Shown here in pieces: positions 18,145 to 26,906 of a stretch of DNA of 64,000 nucleotides. The notes below the pieces were generated by a model. The model ran no database searches. It saw only the letters and a list, made by a program, of their open reading frames with translations, and was not told the DNA's origin. How positions within the stretch are numbered: the stretch's first letter is position 1; the number at the start of each line of letters is the position of its first letter. The position numbers and the translations under genes were made by a program. This stretch comes from Phycisphaerae bacterium (GTDB lineage Bacteria > Planctomycetota > Phycisphaerae > UBA1845): positions 1 through 64,000 of the forward strand of contig JANQQK010000080.1 in assembly GCA_028289375.1 (NCBI GenBank), in the 5' to 3' direction.

Positions 18145-19581
18145 TCAAAAAACCACCCGCATCGCCACGTAGAAGAAATCACTGTCGTCCGTCGTCTCCG
18201 TCACGTTCCGCACGAAATTCTCCGGAAAGAAATGCGCATACCCCACGTCCAGCTCCACCCCGTCGCAAATCCAGTACCGAAGACGCAGGTCCACCTCCTG
18301 GCCCACGAAATCCCCGCTCTCGCCGGTTGGATCACGCAACGCCGCCCGCACAAACGCATCCGTATCCGACGCCAACCAGAACGCCCTATACACCGCTTCG
18401 ATCCGCAGCCGCTCAGTCGGCGAAGTCGTCACATGCAGCGAGGGGCTGACCATGTTCTGCCAGGCAAACAGATCCGCATGCCCGTACATCGTGTGCGCCG
18501 CCCCAAACAGATTCTCAAACCGCTCGTCCGACCGATCCCCCGGATCATCATCGCCGCTGGCATAGTTCAACATCCCCGCCACCCGCGTCCCCCACGAATC
18601 GCCGAACGAGTATCCAAGCTCACCATGCGCCGCAAACGCCCGATGATGCCCGCCCGTCCGATCCCCAAACTGAAACGCCACATTGAAATCGTAATCGAAC
18701 CCCGTTTCCCCGATCAGCCCGTACGCATGCAACCCGATCGTGTGTATCTCCCGATCCGGCGTCATTCCCTTGCGATCCTCATCCAGCGCGAAGTAGTAAG
18801 GCTCCAGCACCACATGAGGCCACCACCCCCGAAAATACCCCGCCACCCCATAAATCCACCGCTCATCATCCCCATGATCAAACCGCCGCAACCGCCGCTC
18901 CACCGGCTGGAACGCAAAGGCTTCCACTTCCCAAACCGTCGTCGCATCGCCCAGCCGCACCCGCAGCCCGTCGAACGCATTCGTCGTGTTGCGAAAACGG
19001 TTCCGCGCAAACAGCCGGCGATCCACCGAATCAAACGACATCCGCCCCAACCGAATGCTCAGGGGCTGCCCTTCACCCACCCCATCCTTGAAATACAGCT
19101 CGCCATACGCCTGCAGCAGTTCGTTCTCATCAATCTCGCCCACGTTCTCCGGCAGCTCACTTCCGAATCGCCGCGAGTCCTGAAACTCCAGCCCGAACCG
19201 AAACGGGTCAGCCACGTCCCGAATGCCGACATACATGCGCGTCCGCAGCAGAAACCGCTCGTCGCTACGACCACCGGCTGCGAAAAAATCGTCACGAATC
19301 TCAAACCGCGTCCGCTGCTCAACGCCGAACAACAGCCAATCCAGATCCGCGAACCTTTCGTCTCGCTCCGACATCGGCCTGACGTATTCCGGCAAATCCG
19401 CGACCCGCTTCGTCCCCGGTGACATCGAAACAGCAGAGACCGTTTCAGGGTCCCCCTCCGTTCGCTCCACTTCTCGGTCACGATCCTCCTGCAAGTCCGG
19501 GCGAGCCATCGGCAGCACTTGCCCCAAGATGCTCCCCGGGCCAGCCAACAAGAGAGCCGCAATCCATCGCCTGCTCAACAA
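18145..19581 (-). CDS. Outer-membrane beta-barrel, alginate export family
   Basis: The 478-residue product begins with a Sec signal (RRWIAALLLAGPGSILGQ) and continues with many alternating amphipathic strands, ending in VAMRVVF with a C-terminal Phe typical of outer-membrane barrels. The LLFGVEQRTRFEIRDDFF start of the mature part, SIRLGRMSFDSVDRRLFARNRFRNTTNAFDGLR and LEPYYFALDEDR segments fit the alginate_exp family (AlgE-like). The real substrate in planctomycetes is unknown. The only possible starts downstream of an in-frame stop are TTG codons at 19581 and 19578; GAGGTGA lies five bases before the first, so TTG 19581 is used. It is divergent from two SGNH hydrolase genes, which suggests but does not prove a link to polysaccharide handling. 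Confidence 0.8.
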   Translation of the reverse strand: MLSRRWIAALLLAGPGSILGQVLPMARPDLQEDRDREVERTEGDPETVSAVSMSPGTKRVADLPEYVRPMSERDERFADLDWLLFGVEQRTRFEIRDDFFAAGGRSDERFLLRTRMYVGIRDVADPFRFGLEFQDSRRFGSELPENVGEIDENELLQAYGELYFKDGVGEGQPLSIRLGRMSFDSVDRRLFARNRFRNTTNAFDGLRVRLGDATTVWEVEAFAFQPVERRLRRFDHGDDERWIYGVAGYFRGWWPHVVLEPYYFALDEDRKGMTPDREIHTIGLHAYGLIGETGFDYDFNVAFQFGDRTGGHHRAFAAHGELGYSFGDSWGTRVAGMLNYASGDDDPGDRSDERFENLFGAAHTMYGHADLFAWQNMVSPSLHVTTSPTERLRIEAVYRAFWLASDTDAFVRAALRDPTGESGDFVGQEVDLRLRYWICDGVELDVGYAHFFPENFVRNVTETTDDSDFFYVAMRVVF

Positions 19582-19914
19582 CGCGTCACCTCAACATCGT
19601 CCATCTCGCCCCACACGCTGCCAAAGCAATCGCACCATGCACAACCGCCACTGCAGCCGCGATCGGGACATACCCCGCACGCGATGCCGCGGACAGCCGT
19701 CCGGCACCATCACCCGGTTTCTTCCACGAGATGGATCAATCAACACCACCGGCCAACGTAAAACGAGCACCAGGGCGTTCGCCGGTCCAACGCCCTCAAT
19801 TTCGAGTCTGCAACGTGCCGATAACTCTGTCAATTGCCTTTAATTGCGGTCGATCGGGAACACACCTAGACTCCTTCGAACATCCACGCAGCAGATCGAC
19901 GCCCACGAACACCA
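19582..19914. other. Intergenic region between divergent barrel and SGNH genes
   Basis: This 333-bp gap should carry the promoters of the barrel gene and of the SGNH gene. I see no clear -35/-10 pair, no palindromic operator and no plausible small gene. The sequence is C-rich with only a short A+T-richer patch near 19820-19850. Confidence 0.4.
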
Positions 19915-21171
19915 ATGACACAGCAACCGGACACATCGACCCACCAACCGCCAACACCTACACCGCGCGTCTCGCGGCGATTCAAACTCGTCGCCCTCGC
20001 CACGCTCACCGTCGTCACGCTGCTCGTGGCCGAATTCGCCCTGCGCGTCGCCGGCATCCACGATGGGGGCATCATCCTCCAGTCCGACCCTTGGACCGGC
20101 GTCCGCCACATCCCGAACCGCACGCTCGTTCAGGATGCGGAAGGCTTCGGCATCGTCGAGATCAACAACCTTGGACTTCGCGATCACGACACCACCATTG
20201 AAAAACCCGCGGATACCTACCGCATCGCGCTGGTCGGCGATTCCTACATCGAAGCCGCCCAGGTCGCCCTCGAGAACGCCGTAAGCGAGAAACTCGAAGC
20301 ACATCTCAACCGATCAACTTCCAAGACGCAGGTCGAAGTCCTCAACTTTGGCGTCTCCGGATTCTCCACCGCCCAGGAATACCTCAACATCAAACACCAC
20401 ATCCTCCCCTTCAAGCCCGACCTCATCCTCCTCTCCATGACCGTCACCAACGACATCCGCGACAACCACCCCGACCTTTCGCGCACCCCACGCCCCGTCT
20501 ATCACCTCACCAATGACGAGGAACTCGAACTCGACACGTCCTTTCGGCAACCAACCCACGCCCTACTCCACGTGCGCACCCATTGGCCTCGCCTTTGGCG
20601 CAGCGTGAGTTGGATCGCATCCAACAGCCGACTCGCCGGTCTTGCCATCGAAGCCGCCCGCAACATCTCCCAGCACAAACGCCACCGTCCACAACCAACC
20701 GCGCCCGGCGACATCCCGCCCGACATCCTCAGCGACCTGACCGTCTACAAACCCGACGCGCCCGCCCCATGGGACGACGCCTGGACCATCACCGAAAAAC
20801 TACTCCTCAAAACGCGCGACCTTTGTCGCAACCACGACTTCGACCTCCTCGTCATCATCCAGGCCACCGCCCGCCAGATCGATCCGAACACCCGCTCCGA
20901 ATTCGCCACCCACCACCCCGAATTCGATCTCGACTACCCCGAACGCCGAATCACCGCGTTCTGTGCCTCGCACGACATCCAGTCCCTCGCCCTCAGCCCC
21001 ACCTTTCGGAAACACCGCCAATCCACCGGTCAGCATCTCCACGGATTCGGTCAAACGCTCGGTCAAGGCCACTGGAACGACGCAGGCCACGCCCTCGCCG
21101 CCAAGATCATTCACGTCTACCTCAATACCAGCGAGATCCTCCCTGATACGCTGCGCACCGCGCCAGACTGA
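19915..21171 (+). CDS. SGNH/GDSL-type hydrolase, membrane-anchored (copy 1)
   Basis: The 418-residue product has a short Pro/Thr-rich N-terminus, one membrane segment (about residues 27-47), and an extracytoplasmic SGNH hydrolase domain. Block I is VGDSYIE with the nucleophile Ser near residue 107, block II is NFGVSGFST, block III is TVTNDIRDN, and the last block GHWNDAGH supplies the catalytic His. Such proteins act as esterases or acyl-transferases on sugars or lipids; AlgX/AlgJ are distant relatives. The gene after it is a clear paralogue in the same orientation, 79 bp downstream. The natural substrate cannot be told from the sequence. Confidence 0.82.
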   Translation: MTQQPDTSTHQPPTPTPRVSRRFKLVALATLTVVTLLVAEFALRVAGIHDGGIILQSDPWTGVRHIPNRTLVQDAEGFGIVEINNLGLRDHDTTIEKPADTYRIALVGDSYIEAAQVALENAVSEKLEAHLNRSTSKTQVEVLNFGVSGFSTAQEYLNIKHHILPFKPDLILLSMTVTNDIRDNHPDLSRTPRPVYHLTNDEELELDTSFRQPTHALLHVRTHWPRLWRSVSWIASNSRLAGLAIEAARNISQHKRHRPQPTAPGDIPPDILSDLTVYKPDAPAPWDDAWTITEKLLLKTRDLCRNHDFDLLVIIQATARQIDPNTRSEFATHHPEFDLDYPERRITAFCASHDIQSLALSPTFRKHRQSTGQHLHGFGQTLGQGHWNDAGHALAAKIIHVYLNTSEILPDTLRTAPD

Positions 21172-21250
21172 CCGACCCGATTGCATCACCATCCCCGCCT
21201 TCCTAAACTCCCCACCGGGGTCTCGTCGATAACCAGACAACACCGCAATC

Positions 21251-22492
21251 ATGGCCGAAAAACCAACCATCACCGACGCCGAAACACCAGAAGCGCCCGA
21301 TCGCCCCCGCTTCAGCTGGAAGTTTCGCCTGCTCGCACTGACCATGCTGTTGGGCCTGACCCTCATCACCGCCGAACTCGCCCTCCGCATCCTCGGCATC
21401 CAGAAGGGCGGCATCATTGTCATGTCCGACCCCCACACCGGCTATACCCACATCCCCAACCGCACGCTCGTCCATGAATCTGAGGGTTACTCCGTCGTCC
21501 ACATCAATTCCCTCGGCTTCCGCGACCACGAAACCACCCTCGAAAAACCACCCGGCACCTTCCGCATCGCCATCCTCGGCGACTCCTACGTTGAAGCTCG
21601 CCAGGTCGCCCTCGAAAACGCCGTCAGCGAACAGCTCGAATCCCTGCTCAACCGATCCGACACCAATACCCGATACGAAGTCCTCAACTTCGGCATGAAT
21701 GGCTACTCCACCGCCCAGGAACGCCAACGCCTCGAACATTTCGTCATGCCCTTCGACCCCGACCTTGTCATCCTCTCCATTTGCACCACCAACGACGTTC
21801 GCGACAACCACCCCAAACTCACGAACATCGCACGCCCCTTCTTCCTGCCCGACGACCAAGGCCAATTCACACTCGACACCCGCTTCCGCGAACTGTCCGG
21901 CGGACGACGGGACCTCCGCGCACCCGACAGCCGATTCTGGCGCATCGCCACCTGGACCACCTCCAACGTCCGCCTCGCCGGCATCGCCATCGAAGCCGTC
22001 CGCACCTTCACTCAGCGCAAACGACACACCGCCCCCATCCCCGAACTCGCCGACATCTACACCGGCTCCGAGCGCGACCTCAACATCTACAACCCAAACC
22101 CACCCGAAGTCTGGCAACACGCCTGGCTCATCACCCAGTTCATCCTCGACGACATGAACACCCGCTGCCGACTTCGCGATATCCCCTTCGTCGCCGTCAT
22201 CCAGGGCAGCAGCCAACAGGTCGACCCCGCCGCCCGCGAAACCTTCACCCGCCTCCGCCCCGAACTCGATGTCGACCACCCCGAAAAACGCCTCATCGCG
22301 TTCTTCACAGCCAAGGACATCACCCACTTGCCCTTGAGCCAACCCTTCCTCGAGCACTACAAGAAAACAGGCCAACACCTCCACGGTTTCGGCAACCGCC
22401 CCGGCATTGGCCATTGGAATGAAAAGGGCCACGAACGCGCGGCCCAGATCATCCATCAATTCCTCGTCGATCAGAACCTGCTCGACGATTAG
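21251..22492 (+). CDS. SGNH/GDSL-type hydrolase, membrane-anchored (copy 2)
   Basis: This 413-residue protein is a close paralogue of the preceding gene: the same anchor (LLALTMLLGLTLITAELALR), LGDSYVEARQVALENAVSE around the nucleophile Ser near residue 110, NFGMNGYSTAQE, ICTTNDVRDNHP and GIGHWNEKGHERAAQ. Block II has Asn in place of the Ser found in copy 1 (GMNGYS versus GVSGFS), and the final block has Glu instead of Asp before Lys-Gly-His. Both keep the catalytic Ser and His. The two copies look like an old tandem duplication that has diverged mostly in the central region. They probably act in the same pathway on different substrates or at different steps. Confidence 0.82.
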   Translation: MAEKPTITDAETPEAPDRPRFSWKFRLLALTMLLGLTLITAELALRILGIQKGGIIVMSDPHTGYTHIPNRTLVHESEGYSVVHINSLGFRDHETTLEKPPGTFRIAILGDSYVEARQVALENAVSEQLESLLNRSDTNTRYEVLNFGMNGYSTAQERQRLEHFVMPFDPDLVILSICTTNDVRDNHPKLTNIARPFFLPDDQGQFTLDTRFRELSGGRRDLRAPDSRFWRIATWTTSNVRLAGIAIEAVRTFTQRKRHTAPIPELADIYTGSERDLNIYNPNPPEVWQHAWLITQFILDDMNTRCRLRDIPFVAVIQGSSQQVDPAARETFTRLRPELDVDHPEKRLIAFFTAKDITHLPLSQPFLEHYKKTGQHLHGFGNRPGIGHWNEKGHERAAQIIHQFLVDQNLLDD

Positions 22493-22512
22493 ATTGTCAG
22501 TTCATCACCCCA

Positions 22513-22535
22513 GCTGACGCGCAATCGCCGTCAGC
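22513..22535. terminator. Hairpin between convergent SGNH and gdh genes
   Basis: GCTGACG and CGTCAGC form a perfect 7-bp stem around a 9-base loop in the 50-bp space between two convergent stops. There is no T tract on either side, so it is only a possible bidirectional transcript end. Confidence 0.35.
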
Positions 22536-22542
22536 CTCTTGA

Positions 22543-23793
22543 TCACACCCAACCACGCAATTTGCACGCCTCAGCCACGCGCGACACCGACACCAGATAC
22601 GCCGCCAGCCGCATGTGCACCTTCTCCTTTTCGCACATCGCGTAGACCGCCTTGAACGCATCCGTCATCCGGCGATCCAGTTGGCTGTGCACGTCGCCCA
22701 GCGTCCAGTAGTAGTTGTACGTGTTCTGGACCTGCTCGAAATACGACACCGTCACACCGCCAGCATTCGCCAGGAAGTCCGGCAACACGAACACGCCGTT
22801 GTCATGCAGAATGTTGTCCGCCTCCGGTGTCGTTGGCCCGTTGGCCAGCTCGCAGACGATCTTCGCCTTGATGTTCCCGGCATTGTCACCGGTGATCACG
22901 TTCTCCAGGGCAGCCGGATACAGAATGTCCACATCCAGCTCGAGCAGTTCCTCGTTGCTGATCGGCTCGGTCCCCGGGAAGTTGGCGACCCGGCCTGTCT
23001 CCTGCTTGTGGTGCACAATCTTGTCCGGGTCGATCCCGTCCTTGTTGTACACACCACCGCCCGAATCGCTCACCGCCACCAGCTTGCCACCGCCCAGAAT
23101 CTCCGGATGAAGCGTCGCCGCGAACTGCCCGGCGTTGCCGAATCCCTGAATCGCATACGCCGCCGCACCCGCATCAATCCCACGTGCCTTCGCCGCCTCA
23201 CGCACGACATACACGCCACCGCGTGCCGTCGCATCGCCACGACCCTGACTGCCGCCAAGCGGAATTGGTTTGCCCGTGATCATCCCAGGATGCGAATGGC
23301 CTTTGATCGTCTCATATTCATCCATCATCCACGCCATGATCTGCGGCGTCGTGTACACATCCGGGGCAGGGACGTCCCGATCAACAGCCAGAAACTGCGC
23401 CGCCGTCCGAATGTACCCGCGAGCCAACCGCTCCTTCTCCGCGTTCGAAAGGTCCTTCGGGTTGCATGTCACCCCACCCTTGCCGCCGCCCAGCGGAATA
23501 TCCACCACAGCCGTCTTCCACGTCATCCACGCAGCCAACGCCCGAACCGTGTCGATCGTCTCATCGGCGTGCCAGCGCAGTCCGCCCTTCGTCGGGCCAC
23601 GCGCCGAGTTGTACTGCACGCGATACGCGTGGTAGACCTTCGTCGAACCGTTGTCCAACCGCAGCGGAATCGTGAAACGATACTCCCGCATCGGCCAACG
23701 CAGAAACTCGTGCGTCGCCTCATCAAGCCCCAGAATCTTTGCGGCCTCATCAAGTTGCGTCTGGGCAATCTTAAAAGGATTCAACTCCGACAT
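22543..23793 (-). CDS. gdhA: Glutamate dehydrogenase (Glu/Leu/Phe/Val family)
   Basis: The 416-residue enzyme interconverts glutamate and 2-oxoglutarate plus ammonia with NAD(P). Substrate-binding motifs are [10 protein letters not shown] and [17 protein letters not shown] (catalytic Lys), followed by [17 protein letters not shown], and the Rossmann part has [14 protein letters not shown]. The N-terminus ([21 protein letters not shown]) is typical of the hexameric about-420-residue class. The loop [14 protein letters not shown] is the family form. Coenzyme choice cannot be decided safely. The gene stands alone, downstream of the RNase E/G terminator and convergent with the SGNH genes. Confidence 0.94.
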   Translation of the reverse strand: MSELNPFKIAQTQLDEAAKILGLDEATHEFLRWPMREYRFTIPLRLDNGSTKVYHAYRVQYNSARGPTKGGLRWHADETIDTVRALAAWMTWKTAVVDIPLGGGKGGVTCNPKDLSNAEKERLARGYIRTAAQFLAVDRDVPAPDVYTTPQIMAWMMDEYETIKGHSHPGMITGKPIPLGGSQGRGDATARGGVYVVREAAKARGIDAGAAAYAIQGFGNAGQFAATLHPEILGGGKLVAVSDSGGGVYNKDGIDPDKIVHHKQETGRVANFPGTEPISNEELLELDVDILYPAALENVITGDNAGNIKAKIVCELANGPTTPEADNILHDNGVFVLPDFLANAGGVTVSYFEQVQNTYNYYWTLGDVHSQLDRRMTDAFKAVYAMCEKEKVHMRLAAYLVSVSRVAEACKLRGWV

Positions 23794-23862
23794 CGCACAT
23801 TCATCCTTTCACAATCAGGCGGACCCGCGTCAGCCGAACATCCCGCTCATGGTGTGCCCGCC

Positions 23863-23906
23863 CGAAAACAAACATGCCACATGCTATCCTGTTAGCATGC
23901 GGCATG
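23863..23906 (-). terminator. Intrinsic terminator after the RNase E/G gene
   Basis: On the minus strand CATGCCGCATGCTA pairs with TAGCATGTGGCATG (13 of 14 positions) around an ACAGGA loop and is followed by TTTGTTTTC. It starts about 30 bases after the RNase E/G stop and precedes gdhA, so it should separate the two transcripts. Confidence 0.85.
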
Positions 23907-23936
23907 CCAATCCGCGAAAAATCACCCACATTTCAG

Positions 23937-26156
23937 TCAGAATCGATCGTCGTAAAGCTGCATCTTCCGCCCACGACTGTCTTCCGCTTCGTAACGCTGC
24001 TCGTCCCACGCGAAGTCCGCATTCGACAGGATCACGATCGCCTTGCCCGTGTCCTGCTCAAGCTGATACAGCATGCCACGCTTGCGGTTTTGCAACTGGA
24101 ACGCCACATCCGGTGCCACATGCACGCCCAACCGCACCACGTCCGCACGGTGGACGGCCATCTGGATATTCCGCAGCACATGCAGCGTCATCGACTCCGG
24201 ACTCTTCACCAGACCGCTGCCCTTGCAGTGCGGGCAGTCGTTGTACACGCCACGCTTGATCGAAGGCCCCTGACGCTGCCGGGTCATCTCGATCAGCCCG
24301 AACTGACTCATACGCAGAATTCGGGCGCGTTCCTTGTGCTTCTTCAACTCGTCCCGCAACGCCCGCTCGATCGCCCGCTTGTTGCGATCGAAACGCATGT
24401 CGATAAAGTCGCACACAATCAGACCGCCCAGATCACGCAACCGCAACTGCCGCGCGATTTCCGAAGCAGCCTCCTTGTTCGTCTGAAACGCCGTGCCCTC
24501 CTCATCGTCCGAGTTCTTCAGACGACCGCTGTTCACATCGATCGTCACCATCGCCTCGGTCGACTCGATCACCAGACTGCCACCCGATGGCAGTGGGACA
24601 TGACGTGAATGGATGGCCTCAATCTGCTGCTCAATGCCGTAATGATGGAACACCGGAACCGGCGACTGATACACCTGCACAATTTTCTGCGGCGTCCGCG
24701 GCGTCGCGATCCGCAGGAAATCCCGCACACGGTCCGCCGTCGACGGCGAATCCACGATGATCTGGTCAAACTCCGGCGTGAACACATCCCGAAGCGTCCG
24801 AACCACCAGGTCCGACTCGCGATACAACTCCGCCGGCGCGTTGGCCGACCGCACCCGCGACGACACGTTCTTCCACAACCGCACCAGATAGTTCAGATCC
24901 CGCTGCAACTCGCGCTTGTTGCGATCCTGACCGGCCGTCCGCAGGATGAACCCGACGCTCTTGGGCAGCTTCAGTTCATCCAGCACCGACCGCATCTTCC
25001 GGCGCACGTCCTCATCGGTGATCTTGCGAGACACCCCGAGCTTCGCCATCCCCGGCATCATCACCAGGAAACGCCCCGGAATGGACAGATACGTGCTCAG
25101 CGTCGGGCCTTTCGTACCCAGGCCTTCCTTCGTCACCTGAACGATGACTTCCTGACCGCGGCGGAAGCACTTCTGAATCGGCGGACGCTCACGACGCGGC
25201 GTCTTCTGACCCACGCCTTCAGGCTCGGCCTGGCGATCGCCGAAATACTGCGGCTGAACATCCGAGATGTGCAGGAATCCGTGCTTGGGCAGACCGAAGT
25301 CCACAAACGCCGCCTGAATGCCAGCCTCCACGTTCGTGATCACACCCTTGTAGATGTTGCCGACGTGCGAGACGGCGCTCTGCCGCTCGATGAAGATCTC
25401 CTCAAGACGCCGATCATCCACCACCGCGATACGACATTCCTCACCGCTCGACGCGTTGATCAGCATCTGCCGACCACCCTTCGCAAGCGGCGGCGTCTCG
25501 ATCGGCGCCTGCGGACGCTGCTCTGCACGCGGCAACGCCGGTACGTGCGCGGGTTCCACATACTCGGTCACAACCGTCCGGTCGGAATCCGGCTGGTAGC
25601 GGAACTGTGTGCCACCGTCGTCAAGCGCCTGATCCACGCGCTCTTCAACGCGATCCTCGACGCTTGGCTTGCGTTCACTTGCCGAAGATGCCTTGCTCTT
25701 GGCCGATGACTTCGACGTGCTGCGCTTGCTGGTTCGCTTCGCACGCTTGACGGTCCGCTTGGCCTTGCTTTCGGTTTTTTCCGACGTCTTCTCAGATGTG
25801 GTCGTAGCGGCTTCGGACTTGCTGCCCGCGCTTGTCGACCGCCGCGACGTGGTCTTCCCATTCCGTTGCGTGGACGACGACTTTGACGTCTTCTTGCGAA
25901 CCGTCTTGCGACCGGTCGCCTTCTTCTCCGTCGACGACCGCGAGGAGCCGCGCGAAGACGTCGACCCCGACGACGACGATCCGATCAGCTGGGCCGAGCT
26001 TTCCGCTGATTCGCGCCCACCGCTCGCGCTCAAGCGAGACGAGCCACCCCCCGTTGCCTTCCGACCTCGCCCCACAACAGCGCGAGTTCCGGAATGGCTC
26101 GGCCACGGAAGCGCATCACCGCTCTCCATGCCCGTTACATCCGGGTTGATTGCCAT
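23937..26156 (-). CDS. rne: Ribonuclease E/G family protein with long N-terminal extension
   Basis: The catalytic part begins near residue 230 (QMLINASSGEECRIAVVDDRRLEEIFIER) and holds the S1 domain (VGNIYKGVITNVEAGIQAAFVDFG...GFLHISDV), RNase H-like and DNase I-like regions with GGLIVCDFIDMRF (catalytic Asp pair), and a zinc-link motif CPHCKGSG. This endoribonuclease would start mRNA decay and process rRNA. Ahead of it is a low-complexity extension of about 220 residues rich in Ser, Lys, Arg and Thr. In E. coli RNase E the disordered scaffold is at the C-terminus; here the protein ends soon after the catalytic core. The start ATG at 26156 has a strong GGAGG just upstream, and the first 22 bases overlap the preceding DUF2344 gene. 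Confidence 0.92.
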   Translation of the reverse strand: MAINPDVTGMESGDALPWPSHSGTRAVVGRGRKATGGGSSRLSASGGRESAESSAQLIGSSSSGSTSSRGSSRSSTEKKATGRKTVRKKTSKSSSTQRNGKTTSRRSTSAGSKSEAATTTSEKTSEKTESKAKRTVKRAKRTSKRSTSKSSAKSKASSASERKPSVEDRVEERVDQALDDGGTQFRYQPDSDRTVVTEYVEPAHVPALPRAEQRPQAPIETPPLAKGGRQMLINASSGEECRIAVVDDRRLEEIFIERQSAVSHVGNIYKGVITNVEAGIQAAFVDFGLPKHGFLHISDVQPQYFGDRQAEPEGVGQKTPRRERPPIQKCFRRGQEVIVQVTKEGLGTKGPTLSTYLSIPGRFLVMMPGMAKLGVSRKITDEDVRRKMRSVLDELKLPKSVGFILRTAGQDRNKRELQRDLNYLVRLWKNVSSRVRSANAPAELYRESDLVVRTLRDVFTPEFDQIIVDSPSTADRVRDFLRIATPRTPQKIVQVYQSPVPVFHHYGIEQQIEAIHSRHVPLPSGGSLVIESTEAMVTIDVNSGRLKNSDDEEGTAFQTNKEAASEIARQLRLRDLGGLIVCDFIDMRFDRNKRAIERALRDELKKHKERARILRMSQFGLIEMTRQRQGPSIKRGVYNDCPHCKGSGLVKSPESMTLHVLRNIQMAVHRADVVRLGVHVAPDVAFQLQNRKRGMLYQLEQDTGKAIVILSNADFAWDEQRYEAEDSRGRKMQLYDDRF

Positions 26157-26815
26157 GTTACCTCCAGACGGCGGATCAAATGCGTGGTGTGTTCCGAACC
26201 GATGCCCATCACGTCACAAACCTCGGAAGGCTTGACCGATCCGCCGCCGGTCACGTGAGTGGAAAAGTAGGTGTGATCCCCCGATACCTCGATGGCATCG
26301 AGATAAGGTCGCAAGTCGATCCGACGCGTCTGGTTCGAACTGTGCACGAAGCGATCAAAGAAAATCGGTTCAAAACGCAACAGTTGCTTCGCTTGAACAG
26401 CCAGTTTCTCGCGATCGAAACCAGCCGTTTGCACGCTGTATCGTACCAGTCGCGGGATGGACACATCGCCTGCCTCAAGCATCCGTGCTCGCTGCATGGT
26501 CACACCCGTGGGCATCTGCTCGGCGAGGCGGCTTATCAGTTCGTCAGGCTCGATCCGTTTGGTCAGTTCGACCAGAATGCGCTCAGCGTCTGATGCGACG
26601 CCGACCGGGCGGGGCAAGGGTAAAGACAACTTGGGATGAGGGTTGAACCCTTCAGAGTACCGAACTGGTATCTCAGCCCGGGTCATCGCCCGGATCATCA
26701 TCGTGATCGTTTCCTGATGCGACAGGAAACGCAAATCGCCATCGATGGCGAAATCAATCGCCCCGCGTATGCGTTCGTCCGTTATGCCTGATGCTGCCTC
26801 GTTACCGAGTGCCAA
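26135..26815 (-). CDS. DUF2344 / TIGR03936 radical-SAM-associated protein
   Basis: The 226-residue product matches DUF2344: DLRFLSHQETITMMIRAMTRAEIPVRYSEGFNPHPKLSL PLPRPVGVAS region by region, with the conserved SEGFNPHP motif. The family is often fused or adjacent to a radical-SAM protein and to rne/rng-type genes; here only the RNase E/G neighbour is present and overlaps by 22 bp, implying translational coupling. The biochemical role is unknown; tRNA or ribosome-related modification is often assumed. The only start downstream of an in-frame stop is TTG at 26815, with no clear ribosome binding site, so expression may be low. The partner radical-SAM domain is not found in the window. Confidence 0.82.
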   Translation of the reverse strand: MALGNEAASGITDERIRGAIDFAIDGDLRFLSHQETITMMIRAMTRAEIPVRYSEGFNPHPKLSLPLPRPVGVASDAERILVELTKRIEPDELISRLAEQMPTGVTMQRARMLEAGDVSIPRLVRYSVQTAGFDREKLAVQAKQLLRFEPIFFDRFVHSSNQTRRIDLRPYLDAIEVSGDHTYFSTHVTGGGSVKPSEVCDVMGIGSEHTTHLIRRLEVTWQSTRM

Positions 26816-26906
26816 TATTTCTGTCTACGTCAGTCAGGGTGGTCCAACCATCCCCGCCGACACGTCCTATATCGTCATTTTCACGCCCAAACGAGCAGCG
26901 TTTCGC

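Noticed and set aside
21203-22459. Minus-strand frame of 418 codons rich in Gly, Val, Asp and Glu opposite the second SGNH gene
   Set aside because: It mimics a repeat-rich secreted protein but is the reverse of a codon-biased GC-rich gene with intact catalytic blocks.
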